DNA of 64,000 nucleotides, from NCBI RefSeq assembly GCF_000423465.1, contig NZ_AUIA01000018.1:50504-114503 (forward strand). Reading direction: 5' to 3'. Shown here piece after piece: positions 34,019 through 41,772 of the stretch; position 1 is the first letter of the stretch, and each line of letters opens with the position of its first letter. The DNA comes from Propionicicella superfundia DSM 22317. GTDB taxonomy: Bacteria; Actinomycetota; Actinomycetes; Propionibacteriales; Propionibacteriaceae. The notes below the pieces were generated by a model that was not told the DNA's origin, did not search any database, and saw only the letters and a list, made by a program, of their open reading frames with translations. Both the position numbers and the translations under genes were made by a program.

Positions 34019-35644
34019 TCACTTGCTCAGCGGAGCAAGGCGGAACTTGAACGAGGCGTCCAGGGTCACGCCCTGCACCGACGTGCCCGAGATGGCGAAC
34101 TGCTTGCCCTGCAGCAGCGGCAGCGTGGAGATGTCCTTGGAGACGAGATCCTGGATCTCCAGGATCGCCTTCTCCCGCTCGGCGGTGTCGGTGATCGAGA
34201 CCTGCTTGGCGATCAGGCTCTGCACGGTCGCGTTGTCGTAGTGGTTGTTGAGGAAGTTGTCCTTGACGAAGAACGGCGACAGGTAGTTCTCCGGATCGGA
34301 GTAGTCGGGGAACCAGCCGAGCTGGTACACCGGGTAGACGTCGTTCGTGCGGTCCTTGGAGTACTGCACCCACTCGGTCGACTGCAGATTGACCTTGAAC
34401 AGGCCACCGTTCTCGAGCTGGGTCTTGATGAGCGCGTACTCGTCGCCCGAGCTCGGACCGTAGTGGTCCGGGTTGTACTGCAGGTTGATCGTCACCGGCG
34501 TCGCCACCCCGGCATCGGACAGGGCCTTCTTCGCCTTGTCGAGGTCCGGCTTGCCGTTGCCGTCGCCGTAGAGGGTCTTGAACTGCTCGCCGGCGCCCTT
34601 GAGGCCGCTCGGCACATACCCGTACAGCGGGGTGTAGGTGTCCTTGTACACGTTCGTCGCGATCGCGGACCGGTCGACGAGGTCGGCCATCGCCTGCCGC
34701 ACGGCCTGCGCCTTCGCCGTGCTGGCGTCGGACGTCGTGGCCCCGAACGGCATCGTGTTGAAGTTGAACACGATGTAGCGGATCTCACCACCGGGCCCCT
34801 CGTGGACCGCCACCTTGTCGTTGCTGCGCAGCGATGCGATGTCGGTGGCCGACAGGCTGCGGTAGGCGACGTCGATGTTTCCCTGCTCGAGGTCGAGCTT
34901 CATGTTGCTCGCGTCGGCGTAGTACTTCGTGTTCACCGTCGAGTTCGCGGCGTTGCCCAGGGAGCCCTGGTAGCCGTCCCATGCCTTGAACGAGATGAGC
35001 TGGTTCAGGCTGTACGAGCTGATGTCGTACTGGCCGCTGAACGGGTGTCCCTCGACGATGTCGGCGTCGGCCAGCACCTTGTCGGCCGGGAAGACCTCTT
35101 CGTCGACGATCGGCCCTGCCGGGCTGGCGAGAATCTGCGGGAAGATCTGGTCGTTGGCCTGCTTCAGGGTGAAGACGACGGTCGTGGCGTCGGTCGCCTC
35201 GGTCTTCACGAGATTGCCGAGCAGGGAAGCCGGGCCGTTCGGGTCGTTGATCTTGACCATGCGGTCGAAGGTGAACTTGACGTCGGAGCTGGTGAGGTCG
35301 TGGCCGTTCACGAACTTGAGCCCCGGCTTCAGCTTCACGGTGTAGGTGGTCGGCGTGGTGTACGACGCCGATTCGGCGAGGTCGGGCTGCGGGGTGACAT
35401 CGGTGGCACCGGGGGCAGTGTTCATGAGGAACCCGTAGATCTGGTTCATCACGAAGAAGGACCCGTTGTCGTAGCTGCCGGCGGGATCGAGCGAGGTCAC
35501 CTTGTCGGTGGTGCCGGTCGTGATCGCCCCCGACGAGGTCGTTCCGGAACCGTTGTCCTTGGTCTGGGCACATCCTGCGGCGCCCAACGCCAAGGCGGCC
35601 GACGCGGCGATGACCGCGAGCGCTCGGCGATGGCTGTAGAACAT
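34019..35644 (-). CDS. Dipeptide/oligopeptide-binding lipoprotein (DppA-like)
   Basis: A 541-residue SBP_bac_5 protein. ATG 35644 follows an AGGAA ribosome site and opens a lipoprotein signal ending in GAAGC (Cys25). Characteristic segments are SLDPAGSYDNGSFFVMNQIY, then DLAESASYTTPTTYTVKLKPGLKFVNGHDLTSSDVKFTFDRM (domain I signature around GH.LTSSDVKFTF) and SYDNGSFFV. It captures peptides or related solutes. First gene of the operon; its 5' region holds the palindrome at 35825-35840. Confidence 0.92.
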   Translation of the reverse strand: MFYSHRRALAVIAASAALALGAAGCAQTKDNGSGTTSSGAITTGTTDKVTSLDPAGSYDNGSFFVMNQIYGFLMNTAPGATDVTPQPDLAESASYTTPTTYTVKLKPGLKFVNGHDLTSSDVKFTFDRMVKINDPNGPASLLGNLVKTEATDATTVVFTLKQANDQIFPQILASPAGPIVDEEVFPADKVLADADIVEGHPFSGQYDISSYSLNQLISFKAWDGYQGSLGNAANSTVNTKYYADASNMKLDLEQGNIDVAYRSLSATDIASLRSNDKVAVHEGPGGEIRYIVFNFNTMPFGATTSDASTAKAQAVRQAMADLVDRSAIATNVYKDTYTPLYGYVPSGLKGAGEQFKTLYGDGNGKPDLDKAKKALSDAGVATPVTINLQYNPDHYGPSSGDEYALIKTQLENGGLFKVNLQSTEWVQYSKDRTNDVYPVYQLGWFPDYSDPENYLSPFFVKDNFLNNHYDNATVQSLIAKQVSITDTAEREKAILEIQDLVSKDISTLPLLQGKQFAISGTSVQGVTLDASFKFRLAPLSK

Positions 35645-35824
35645 AGTCGTTCCTGTTCTCGATATGGAAGCGCCGGCTTCCGCGGATAGAGGCCGGCGTG
35701 GCTCGGGGCGGATCACTCAGAAGCCACCTCGCCCCTTCACTGTGGGGCATCATTGTCCGTGTTCCTCACCCGGGACAAGAGGTCTCACCAAATGACCCGC
35801 GATGAGGGCTTTTCTGCGCGGGGC

Positions 35825-35840
35825 ATCACGAAATCGTGAT
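35825..35840. promoter_or_regulatory. Palindrome ATCACGA-AA-TCGTGAT
   Basis: Perfect 7-bp arms with a 2-bp spacer, 180 bp upstream of the peptide-binding-protein gene, in the 423-bp gene-free stretch 35645-36067. It has the look of a regulator site. A weak TTGTCC hexamer lies downstream on the minus strand, but I cannot name a convincing -10 box. Confidence 0.4.
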
Positions 35841-35971
35841 CTTCGCGGGGCACGGGGAGCAGGGCCGGGCCGGTCCACGACCGACCCGTCGAACACCTCG
35901 TCATCCGGCCGTTGCCCGGAGAACGGCGCCCCCTGGCGAGTCACACGAACTCATCGCCGACCGGATGTGAC

Positions 35972-36023
35972 CCCTGGACGGGATAGCTTCCCTTACCACG
36001 GAGTATTCAACGCCCGTCCAGGG
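35972..36023 (+). promoter_or_regulatory. Long-range stem-loop before a lipoprotein gene
   Basis: CCCTGGACGGG (35972-35982) and its exact complement CCCGTCCAGGG (36013-36023) can pair around a 30-nt loop containing the TATTCA that might be a -10 box. It ends 44 bp before the lipoprotein ATG. It may be a leader structure, an operator or a terminator; the sequence does not decide. Confidence 0.4.
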
Positions 36024-36067
36024 CTTTCGGCTCCGTACTCTCGCCATTCCCGAAGGAGCGACACCCC

Positions 36068-36592
36068 ATGAACAGCACCCACCTTGCGCGGCCGACCGAT
36101 GAGTGGAAGACCTGGGGTCGGATGGTGTTCCCCCGCCCCGCCCTCGTCGCGGTCCTCGGCGCGATCGCGATGATCGCCGGCGGTTGCACGGCCACCCAAC
36201 CGTCCGCCTTCCCATCGGAGACGCCCTCGTCGCCGGCCGTCGCGAGTCCGTCCCCGAGCCCGTCGATCACGCCGGTCGTCCACGTCACGCCGTCTGACGG
36301 CGACACGCTGCTCGGTTCGCTCGACGACCAGGACAGTTCGGCGACGGTCGGATCGTTCCGGGTCACCGGGGAGCGCATCCTCGTCTACCTGACGTGTCAG
36401 GGGCGCGGGATCATCACGGTTCAGTTGGAACAAGTCGGGGGCTTCAACGGGGACTTCACCAAGGATTGCCGAGAGGCAGATCCGACCCTTTCAGTTGACT
36501 CCCAGGTCGACCGGCACGCCGTCGTGGACGTCGCGGTCGTGTCGGCTCCCGGCCAGCGCTGGGCGGTCTCGGTCGTGGACCCCGGGAACTGA
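36068..36592 (+). CDS. Hypothetical lipoprotein
   Basis: A 174-residue protein with an unusually long N-region, a hydrophobic helix (PALVAVLGAIAMIAGGC, lipobox Cys40) and a Ser/Pro/Thr linker (SETPSSPAVASPSPSPS). The ~105-residue extracellular domain is beta-rich by eye, with two cysteines (YLTCQG and TKDCRE) that could form a disulfide. A GAAGGAG ribosome site supports ATG 36068. No known family recognised. Followed by a terminator hairpin, so it is probably monocistronic. Confidence 0.75.
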   Translation: MNSTHLARPTDEWKTWGRMVFPRPALVAVLGAIAMIAGGCTATQPSAFPSETPSSPAVASPSPSPSITPVVHVTPSDGDTLLGSLDDQDSSATVGSFRVTGERILVYLTCQGRGIITVQLEQVGGFNGDFTKDCREADPTLSVDSQVDRHAVVDVAVVSAPGQRWAVSVVDPGN

Positions 36593-36606
36593 CGGCCCTT
36601 CGTCCT

Positions 36607-36645
36607 TCCGGTGGGTCGGGCACCATCGATGTCCGACCCACCGGA
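36607..36645. terminator. Hairpin terminator after the lipoprotein gene
   Basis: TCCGGTGGGTCGG / CCGACCCACCGGA, a perfect 13-bp stem with a 13-nt loop, begins 14 bp after the lipoprotein stop. It sits before the hydrolase operon and probably isolates the two transcripts. Confidence 0.7.
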
Positions 36646-36843
36646 GGAGACCCCGAGCACCCTGGTGCGGGAAGACGACGTCGTCGCCCACACCACGGGC
36701 CCGCTGCCCAAAGGCCTCCTTTTCCGGGCCGGGTACCATGTCGGGACCGCAACGACACCGGGAGAACGCATGCGGCAGACGGGATCCGAGGGCGCACGAG
36801 TCCGGAACGAGAACACGGCGACGCCGCGCGAAGGACGCCGCGC

Positions 36844-37722
36844 ATGAAGCGGCGGGGACTGGTGACGGCCGCCGTGGGCGTCGTCGCCCTGGCCGCGGTG
36901 GCGACCGGACTTGTGGGCGTGGCCGTCCTTCTCGGCAGCGGCGGGCGAACCGTCGAGATCCCGTCCGACGAGTCGCCGCCGGCGACACCCGGCGCCGACA
37001 CGCAGGCGGCGTTCGCGCAGACCCGGGTCTTCTTCGGCCACCAGTCCGTGGGCGCCGACATCATCGGCGGCCTGTCCGCCGTGTACACGGGCACGTCGAC
37101 CTCGCCCGACCTCGTCGAGAGCCGCACGGCGCAGCCCGGGACGGGTGGAGTGTTCCAGCACGCCGCGGTCGGCGCCAACGGCGATCCGTCGGGCAAGATC
37201 ACCGACTTCGCCGCACTGTTGAACGGCGGCATCGGCGACGACGTCGACGTCGCGCTGATGAAGCTGTGCTACATCGACTTCACGTCGTCCACCGATCCGC
37301 GGGCGCTGTTCGAGGAGTACGCGACGACCATGGACGCCCTCGAACGGGCATACCCCGACGTCACATTCCTGTACACGACCGCCCCTTTGACGGTCGACCC
37401 GGGCTGGGCCCAGAAAGCGACGTCGACGTTCAAGGTGTGGCTCGGCAGGACGACGTCCAACACGCCCGAGAATCTCGTGCGCGGCCAGTACAACGACCTG
37501 ATCCGCGAAAGGTACGGCTCCACCGGGCGGCTGTACGACATCGCGGCCCTCGAATCGCGGCTCGACGACGGCTACCACGCGGGCAAGGAGTACGAGGGCG
37601 CCACCTACATGGTGATGAACCCCGACCTCGCCTCCGACGGCGCACATCTCAACGAGCGTGGGGCACGACTGCTCGCCGAAGGGCTCGTGCGACTCGTCGC
37701 GGCGCTCCCTCGCGACACCTGA
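36844..37722 (+). CDS. Membrane-anchored SGNH/GDSL-like hydrolase
   Basis: A 292-residue protein with an N-terminal signal anchor (residues ~8-32) and an extracytoplasmic domain. The block VFFGHQSVGADII supplies a candidate nucleophile serine, and DGAHLNERGARLLAE near the C-terminus gives the D-x-x-H pair of SGNH hydrolases. The FGHQSVG variant is seen in a poorly studied SGNH branch. A GAAGGA ribosome site stands 7 nt before the ATG. It could edit or add acyl groups on a surface glycan, given the SAT-like and ligase genes that follow. Substrate unknown. Confidence 0.75.
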   Translation: MKRRGLVTAAVGVVALAAVATGLVGVAVLLGSGGRTVEIPSDESPPATPGADTQAAFAQTRVFFGHQSVGADIIGGLSAVYTGTSTSPDLVESRTAQPGTGGVFQHAAVGANGDPSGKITDFAALLNGGIGDDVDVALMKLCYIDFTSSTDPRALFEEYATTMDALERAYPDVTFLYTTAPLTVDPGWAQKATSTFKVWLGRTTSNTPENLVRGQYNDLIRERYGSTGRLYDIAALESRLDDGYHAGKEYEGATYMVMNPDLASDGAHLNERGARLLAEGLVRLVAALPRDT

Positions 37723-37927
37723 GTCGCCCGTCCTCGACGGCGCCGGGAAGCCTGCCGTCAGGTCCGCGCCCGTCGACGAGGGCGCCCTCACGACGTCCCC
37801 GCGAGCGACACACGACCGCAGAGACCCGGTGCGATCCGCGGATCGATCCTCGCTGTCCTATCCTCACCTGGCAGACGAACCGCAGCGCACGACGGACAAT
37901 GGTCTGACGCGCAGAGGAGGTTGGATC

Positions 37928-38527
37928 ATGGAGCAGGACATCGTCGTCAGTCCCCCGTCGGCGTGGGACGCGAGGACGCTACGCGGTCTCCTCGACATCT
38001 GCGGCGAGGATCGCGCGGTCAACGGCCGCAGCCCGTTCCACCCCGCGTCGCAGGCCCTCATCGTCCACCGGCTCGGTGAATGGCTCGCACATCCGGGGCG
38101 CAATCGGCTCGTGGCCCGTGTGGGCGGCTTCGTGCAGCACGCAGCCGCCGCGTACGTCCGCAACTACATCGGCTACGAGATCTCACCGGGGGCGAAGATC
38201 GGCCGCAGGGTCCACTTCGCGCACCAGCACGGCATCGTCATCGCGCCCGAGACGGAGATCGGCGACGACGCCCTCATCCTCCACGAGGTGACCGTCGGGC
38301 TGCGCATGGACGCGCAGGGCGGGACGCCCGAGGCCGGCGCCCGCATCGGTGCCCGCGTCCGCATCGGCACCGGTGCCCGGATCCTCGGAGCGGTACGGAT
38401 CGGGGACGGCGCCAACATCGGCCCCAACGCCGTCGTCATGACGGACGTCCCCGAGAACGCCAGTGTGATCGCGGCTCCCAGCCGCGTGCTGCGGCTGCGC
38501 TCGGCGGACGACCGGGACGCGTCGTGA
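37928..38527 (+). CDS. Serine-O-acetyltransferase-like hexapeptide protein
   Basis: A 199-residue protein. A short helical N-terminus is followed by a left-handed beta-helix: YEISPGAKIGRRVHFAHQHG, VIAPETEIGDDALILHEVTVG and IGDGANIGPNAVVMTDVP. The layout resembles CysE/SAT, with a histidine in the HQHGIVI position that corresponds to the catalytic HGTGVVIG of SAT. It would acetylate a hydroxyl of serine or of a sugar. AGAGGAGG precedes ATG 37928. Its stop overlaps the start of the AMP-ligase gene (GTGA), tying it to that enzyme rather than to cysteine synthesis. Confidence 0.82.
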   Translation: MEQDIVVSPPSAWDARTLRGLLDICGEDRAVNGRSPFHPASQALIVHRLGEWLAHPGRNRLVARVGGFVQHAAAAYVRNYIGYEISPGAKIGRRVHFAHQHGIVIAPETEIGDDALILHEVTVGLRMDAQGGTPEAGARIGARVRIGTGARILGAVRIGDGANIGPNAVVMTDVPENASVIAAPSRVLRLRSADDRDAS

Positions 38528-39900
38528 CCCTCGCGGGACTGATCGGCGGCGACGAGCGCGCCGCGACACCCGCCGTGATCGACCCTGTCGGTGCCGTCTC
38601 CCGCGCGGACCTGTTCGCGCGGGCGACCGCGCTCGCGGCCGGGATCTCGGCGGCGGTCCCCGGCACCGCGCGGATCGGTGTCCGCACCAGCACCGACGCG
38701 CAGGGGGTCGTGGATGTCCTCGCCGCCCTGCTGTCCGGCCGCCCGGCCGCGATGCTCCCCGCCGACGCGAGCCCCGAGCAGCAGGCCGCGGCATCGGGCT
38801 GCGCGGCCCTGCTGCACGACGGCCTGATCACGCCCGTATCCGGCGTCGATCCGTCGCCGCGCCTCGACACCGGTTTCGGCATCCCTGCCGGAGGGTCACG
38901 CGAGGCGGTCGTCCTGTTCACGTCCGGGACCACCCACCTGCCGCGCGGCGTCCGCCTGACCGAGGCCGGTATCGTCGCGAACCTGACGGCGATGCTGCGC
39001 CTCGCCGTCCGCTGGGGACCGTCGGACAGGGTGGGCCAGATCCTCACCCTCTCCCATTCGTTCGGACTGTCGATGGCGCTGCTGGCGCTGGCGACCCGGA
39101 CACCGCTCGTCATGCTGCCCGACGGGCCCCCGTCGCGCCGGCTGGCGGCCGGGCTCACCGACGGCGAGGTGACCGTGTTCGCCTGCGTCCCGTACTACCT
39201 GCGGCTGATGGCCACGCGCGGGATCGAACTCGGCGGCGACGTCGCACCACGGCTCGCCCACCTCTACCTCGCCGGCGGCGGCATCGGCGACGACGACCTG
39301 GCGGCGGTCGTCCCCCGCTTCCGGGGCGAGACCTACCTCATGTACGGCTTCACCGAGGCGACCGCCCGCGTCGCGGTGCGTCGCGGGAGCGACGGCGCGC
39401 CGCCGGACTCGGTCGGCCTGCCGCTGCCCGGCACACACGTCCGCATCGTCGACGAGACGGGCGCGCCGGTCCCGGCGGGCACGACCGGCCGCATCCAGGT
39501 GTACTCGCCGAGCCTCATGATCGGCTATCTGGGCTCCGATCCGAGACCGCCCGGCGAGCCGGTGACCACGACCGACCTCGGGCACCTGGACGAGGCCGGA
39601 AACCTGTTCGTCACCGGCCGGGAGGCCGAGATGCTGAACTTCCGCGGCAACCGCGTCTCGGTGGTGGCGGTCGAGGCCGTCGTCAACCTCATTCCCGGGG
39701 TCCGCGAATCACTCCTGCACCCGGACGGACCCGGCGAGGACGCGCAGGGAGAACTGCTCGTCGTCGCCGCGGACGATGCCGACCAGCGGGCGATCCGGCG
39801 CCAGGTGTTGTCGGCCGTGACGCCGAAGGGACTCGTCCGGCAGGTGACGTTCGTCGCCGACCTGCCGCGCACGCGCTCGGGCAAGGCGTTGCGGCGCTGA
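38524..39900 (+). CDS. AMP-forming acyl/aminoacyl ligase (adenylation enzyme)
   Basis: A 458-residue ANL-superfamily adenylating enzyme, shorter than most. The P-loop reads TSGTTHLPRGV (133-143), replacing the usual G-x-PKG with H-L-P-R-G. Other landmarks are YGFTEATARVA (A5), TTDLGHLDEAGNLFVTGR (A7-A8) and the C-terminal catalytic Lys454 in RSGKALRR. It should activate a carboxylate as an adenylate and load it on a thiol, plausibly the carrier protein encoded at 43.7-43.9 kb. GTG 38524 overlaps the SAT-like stop. Confidence 0.85.
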   Translation: MTLAGLIGGDERAATPAVIDPVGAVSRADLFARATALAAGISAAVPGTARIGVRTSTDAQGVVDVLAALLSGRPAAMLPADASPEQQAAASGCAALLHDGLITPVSGVDPSPRLDTGFGIPAGGSREAVVLFTSGTTHLPRGVRLTEAGIVANLTAMLRLAVRWGPSDRVGQILTLSHSFGLSMALLALATRTPLVMLPDGPPSRRLAAGLTDGEVTVFACVPYYLRLMATRGIELGGDVAPRLAHLYLAGGGIGDDDLAAVVPRFRGETYLMYGFTEATARVAVRRGSDGAPPDSVGLPLPGTHVRIVDETGAPVPAGTTGRIQVYSPSLMIGYLGSDPRPPGEPVTTTDLGHLDEAGNLFVTGREAEMLNFRGNRVSVVAVEAVVNLIPGVRESLLHPDGPGEDAQGELLVVAADDADQRAIRRQVLSAVTPKGLVRQVTFVADLPRTRSGKALRR

Positions 39901-39942
39901 GCCTCACCGGCCCCGTCCGGTCGGTCCGGTCCCTTGCGGTCC

Positions 39943-39994
39943 GGTCCTGTGGTCTGGTCCTGTGGTCTGGTCCTGTGGTCTGGTCCTGTGGTCT
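39943..39994. repeat. 13-bp tandem repeat, four exact copies
   Basis: GGTCCTGTGGTCT is repeated four times head to tail, followed by a partial GGTCT. It starts 42 bp after the AMP-ligase stop, at the left end of an 886-bp gene-free stretch (39901-40786) that also holds the features listed next. Confidence 0.9.
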
Positions 39995-40005
39995 GGTCTG
40001 ATTCG

Positions 40006-40440
40006 GTTCTGTGGTTCGGGGGATGGTGCCGTGCGCAACCACCCGCCTCGCAAGCTCGGCGGGGGCCAGTCCCATCCGCGCTCACGGCACCATCCCCCCA
40101 ACCACAGAACCACCCGCCCAGCCCGACGGGAACCAGCCCCAACCACGCCCACGGCACCATCCCCCCAACCACAGAACCACCCGCCCAGCCCGACGGGAAC
40201 CAGCCCCAACGCACTGCGATCTGCGCCTTCGGAACCCCGTCCGAAGCCAGCCTCCTGATCAGCGCCCAGTCCTCCAAAGTGATCACTCTCCAATCGTTGA
40301 GTGTTCACTTTTCGAGCGCCGCTATCGATCAGTTCTCAAGCGCCGTCGACACCCCCGCCCAGCCCGACAGGAACCAGCCCCAACCACGCTCACGGCACCA
40401 TCCCCCGAACCACAGAACCACACGCCCAGCCCGGCGGAGT
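40006..40440. repeat. 67-bp repeat family with one inverted copy
   Basis: A unit containing CACGGCACCATCCCCC then AACCACAGAACCAC begins at 40083, 40150 (period exactly 67 bp) and 40391. The same core occurs inverted at ~40006-40033. Partial units (CGCCCAGCCCGACAGGAACC) flank the third copy. The insertion-sequence remnant at 40210-40351 splits the array. The units are too similar and lack spacers, so this is not CRISPR. Confidence 0.85.
40210..40351 (-). mobile_element. istA: IS21-family left end with 5' stub of istA
   Basis: Read on the minus strand from 40351 the sequence starts TGTCGACGGCGCTTGAGAAC, an IS21-like tip. The subterminal repeats GGCGCTTGAGAACTG and GGCGCTCGAAAAGTG follow, then GTG 40286 opening ITLEDWALIRRLASDGVPK and AQIAV. 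This matches the N-terminus of IS21 IstA transposases. Homology stops after about 26 codons, exactly where the 67-bp repeat resumes. The rest of the element is gone. Confidence 0.65.
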
Positions 40441-40538
40441 CAGCGAACCCCGCCCACCCACGCCCCGACCGTTCCCGAACCAGAGAAGCACCCCCGACAG
40501 CCCGCCGTGTGACCAGTTCACCGCCGAGGGCGCGCCGC

Positions 40539-40710
40539 TGACTGCCAGGTTGCGAGGCATATCAGCGCTGGCGTCGTGACCAGGAAGAGGTGACCGCCAC
40601 CTTGCGTGGCATACGACCCCCGGATCCGGGGGCGATAACCCGTGCAACGTGGCGGTCAGCCCGAGCCGACCCGCCAGCCCGGTCCCGTATGCCTCACAAC
40701 CTGGCAGTCA
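40539..40710. repeat. Nested palindromic intergenic repeat, copy 2
   Basis: The 172-bp element is bounded by a 23-bp inverted repeat with one mismatch (TGACTGCCAGGTTGCGAGGC... at 40539-40561 and its complement at 40688-40710). An inner pair (40591-40605 / 40644-40658) encloses CCCCCGGATCCGGGGG (40617-40632). It shares order and most of its sequence, including 25 identical bases before the inner right arm, with copy 1 at 21848-22006. It is longer and better preserved at its tips. Confidence 0.85.
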
Positions 40711-40786
40711 GCCCCACGCGGGCCGCGGGGCGGACGATCGCGAACCCGGCGCGGCCCGAACCGCCCCCGGCCACGGCCGGGGACGA

Positions 40787-41752
40787 TCAGATCGTCGTCC
40801 GCAGGTACTCCGCGTACGCGGCGCGACGCGCATACAGACCGAAGAACTTCTCCACGTCGCCGGCGGCGAGCCCGAGGCGCTGCGCGACCCGGGCCGGGTC
40901 GTCCCCCTCGTGCCAGGCCAGCCACAGCGCATCGCCCATCTCGACGGACGTCCCGTAGAAGTACTCCTCCTGGCTCTGCGGAGCGCTGAACGTGTCGGTC
41001 GTGGGCGGCCGGCTGCGGATCTCCTCGGGGACGCCGAGAAACTCCGCGAGGTCGTACACCTGGGTCTTGAGCAGTGGTCGCAACGGGAACGCCTCGCCGC
41101 ACCCGTCGCCGAACTTCACGAAGAACCCCTGGTCGATCTCGAGCCTGTTCGACGTGCCCACGACGATGAGGTTCTCCTCGTCGGCGATGCGGTACGTCAT
41201 CAGGGTCCGCACCCGCTGCTTCTGGTTGGTGGCGGCCATGATGGTGAGGAAATCGCGTCCGCCCAGCCGGTGGCGCCGCGCCTGCCCGTCGCGCACCGCG
41301 TTGAGGGCGAACGTCTGCAGCCGATCCCCGTCGCCGGTGGCCGGCTGGAACTCGACCGAGAACGTGTCCCCCGCGTCGGGGTCGAACCCGGGCTCGAGAC
41401 GCCGCACGACCGCCAGCCGGTCGTCGTAGCAGCCCAGCGCGTCGAGGACGGGTGTGATGTCGGTCTCGCGGCAGCGGACCCCGACGCTGTCGGCGGCGAG
41501 CCGCGCCAGCCCGGCCGTCTCGGCAGAGCTCTCCTTGTCGGGCAGGGTCACGCCCTGAACGCGCCCAGCGCCCAGAGCCCGCACGGCGAGGGCGACGCAG
41601 ACCGACGAGTCGATCCCGCCGCTGAGGGCGACGATCGCTCCGGTGCGGCGGAACCGCCGCACCGTGTCCCGGATGTCGGCGGCGAGCGCATCGGCCACGG
41701 CCTCGACGTCGTCGAGATGGACCGAACGGCCCGCGCTCTCACGGTCACTCAT
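40787..41752 (-). CDS. NAD-synthetase-like ATP-pyrophosphatase, cluster-associated
   Basis: A 321-residue NadE-family protein without a glutaminase domain. It has PP-loop LSGGIDSSV (43-51), NQKQRVRTLMTYRIAD, VVGTSNRLEIDQGFFVKFGDG and PLLKTQVYDLAEFLGVPEEI. The C-terminal PTTDTFSAPQSQEEYFYG is a variant I associate with NadE paralogues in surface-polysaccharide loci, not with housekeeping enzymes. It would adenylate a carboxylate and amidate it with ammonia. It lies 20 bp downstream of the AsnB-like amidotransferase, which could provide the ammonia or act on the same intermediate. It may simply be NadE; context argues otherwise. Confidence 0.82.
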   Translation of the reverse strand: MSDRESAGRSVHLDDVEAVADALAADIRDTVRRFRRTGAIVALSGGIDSSVCVALAVRALGAGRVQGVTLPDKESSAETAGLARLAADSVGVRCRETDITPVLDALGCYDDRLAVVRRLEPGFDPDAGDTFSVEFQPATGDGDRLQTFALNAVRDGQARRHRLGGRDFLTIMAATNQKQRVRTLMTYRIADEENLIVVGTSNRLEIDQGFFVKFGDGCGEAFPLRPLLKTQVYDLAEFLGVPEEIRSRPPTTDTFSAPQSQEEYFYGTSVEMGDALWLAWHEGDDPARVAQRLGLAAGDVEKFFGLYARRAAYAEYLRTTI

Positions 41753-41772
41753 GGGTACTCCCTATCCTTCGG

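Noticed and set aside
36629..36847. Short plus-strand frame ending in an ATGA overlap with the SGNH-like gene
   Set aside because: Its start falls inside the terminator hairpin of the previous gene, third-position GC is only moderate and no ribosome site is present.
39525..40308. Minus-strand frames rich in Gly-Trp repeats (VPVGLGG)
   Set aside because: They are direct translations of the 67-bp repeat units, apart from the ~26-codon istA stub which is listed as a mobile-element remnant.
40006..40440. Possible CRISPR array
   Set aside because: The 67-bp units are contiguous, partly inverted and have no unique spacers or nearby cas genes.
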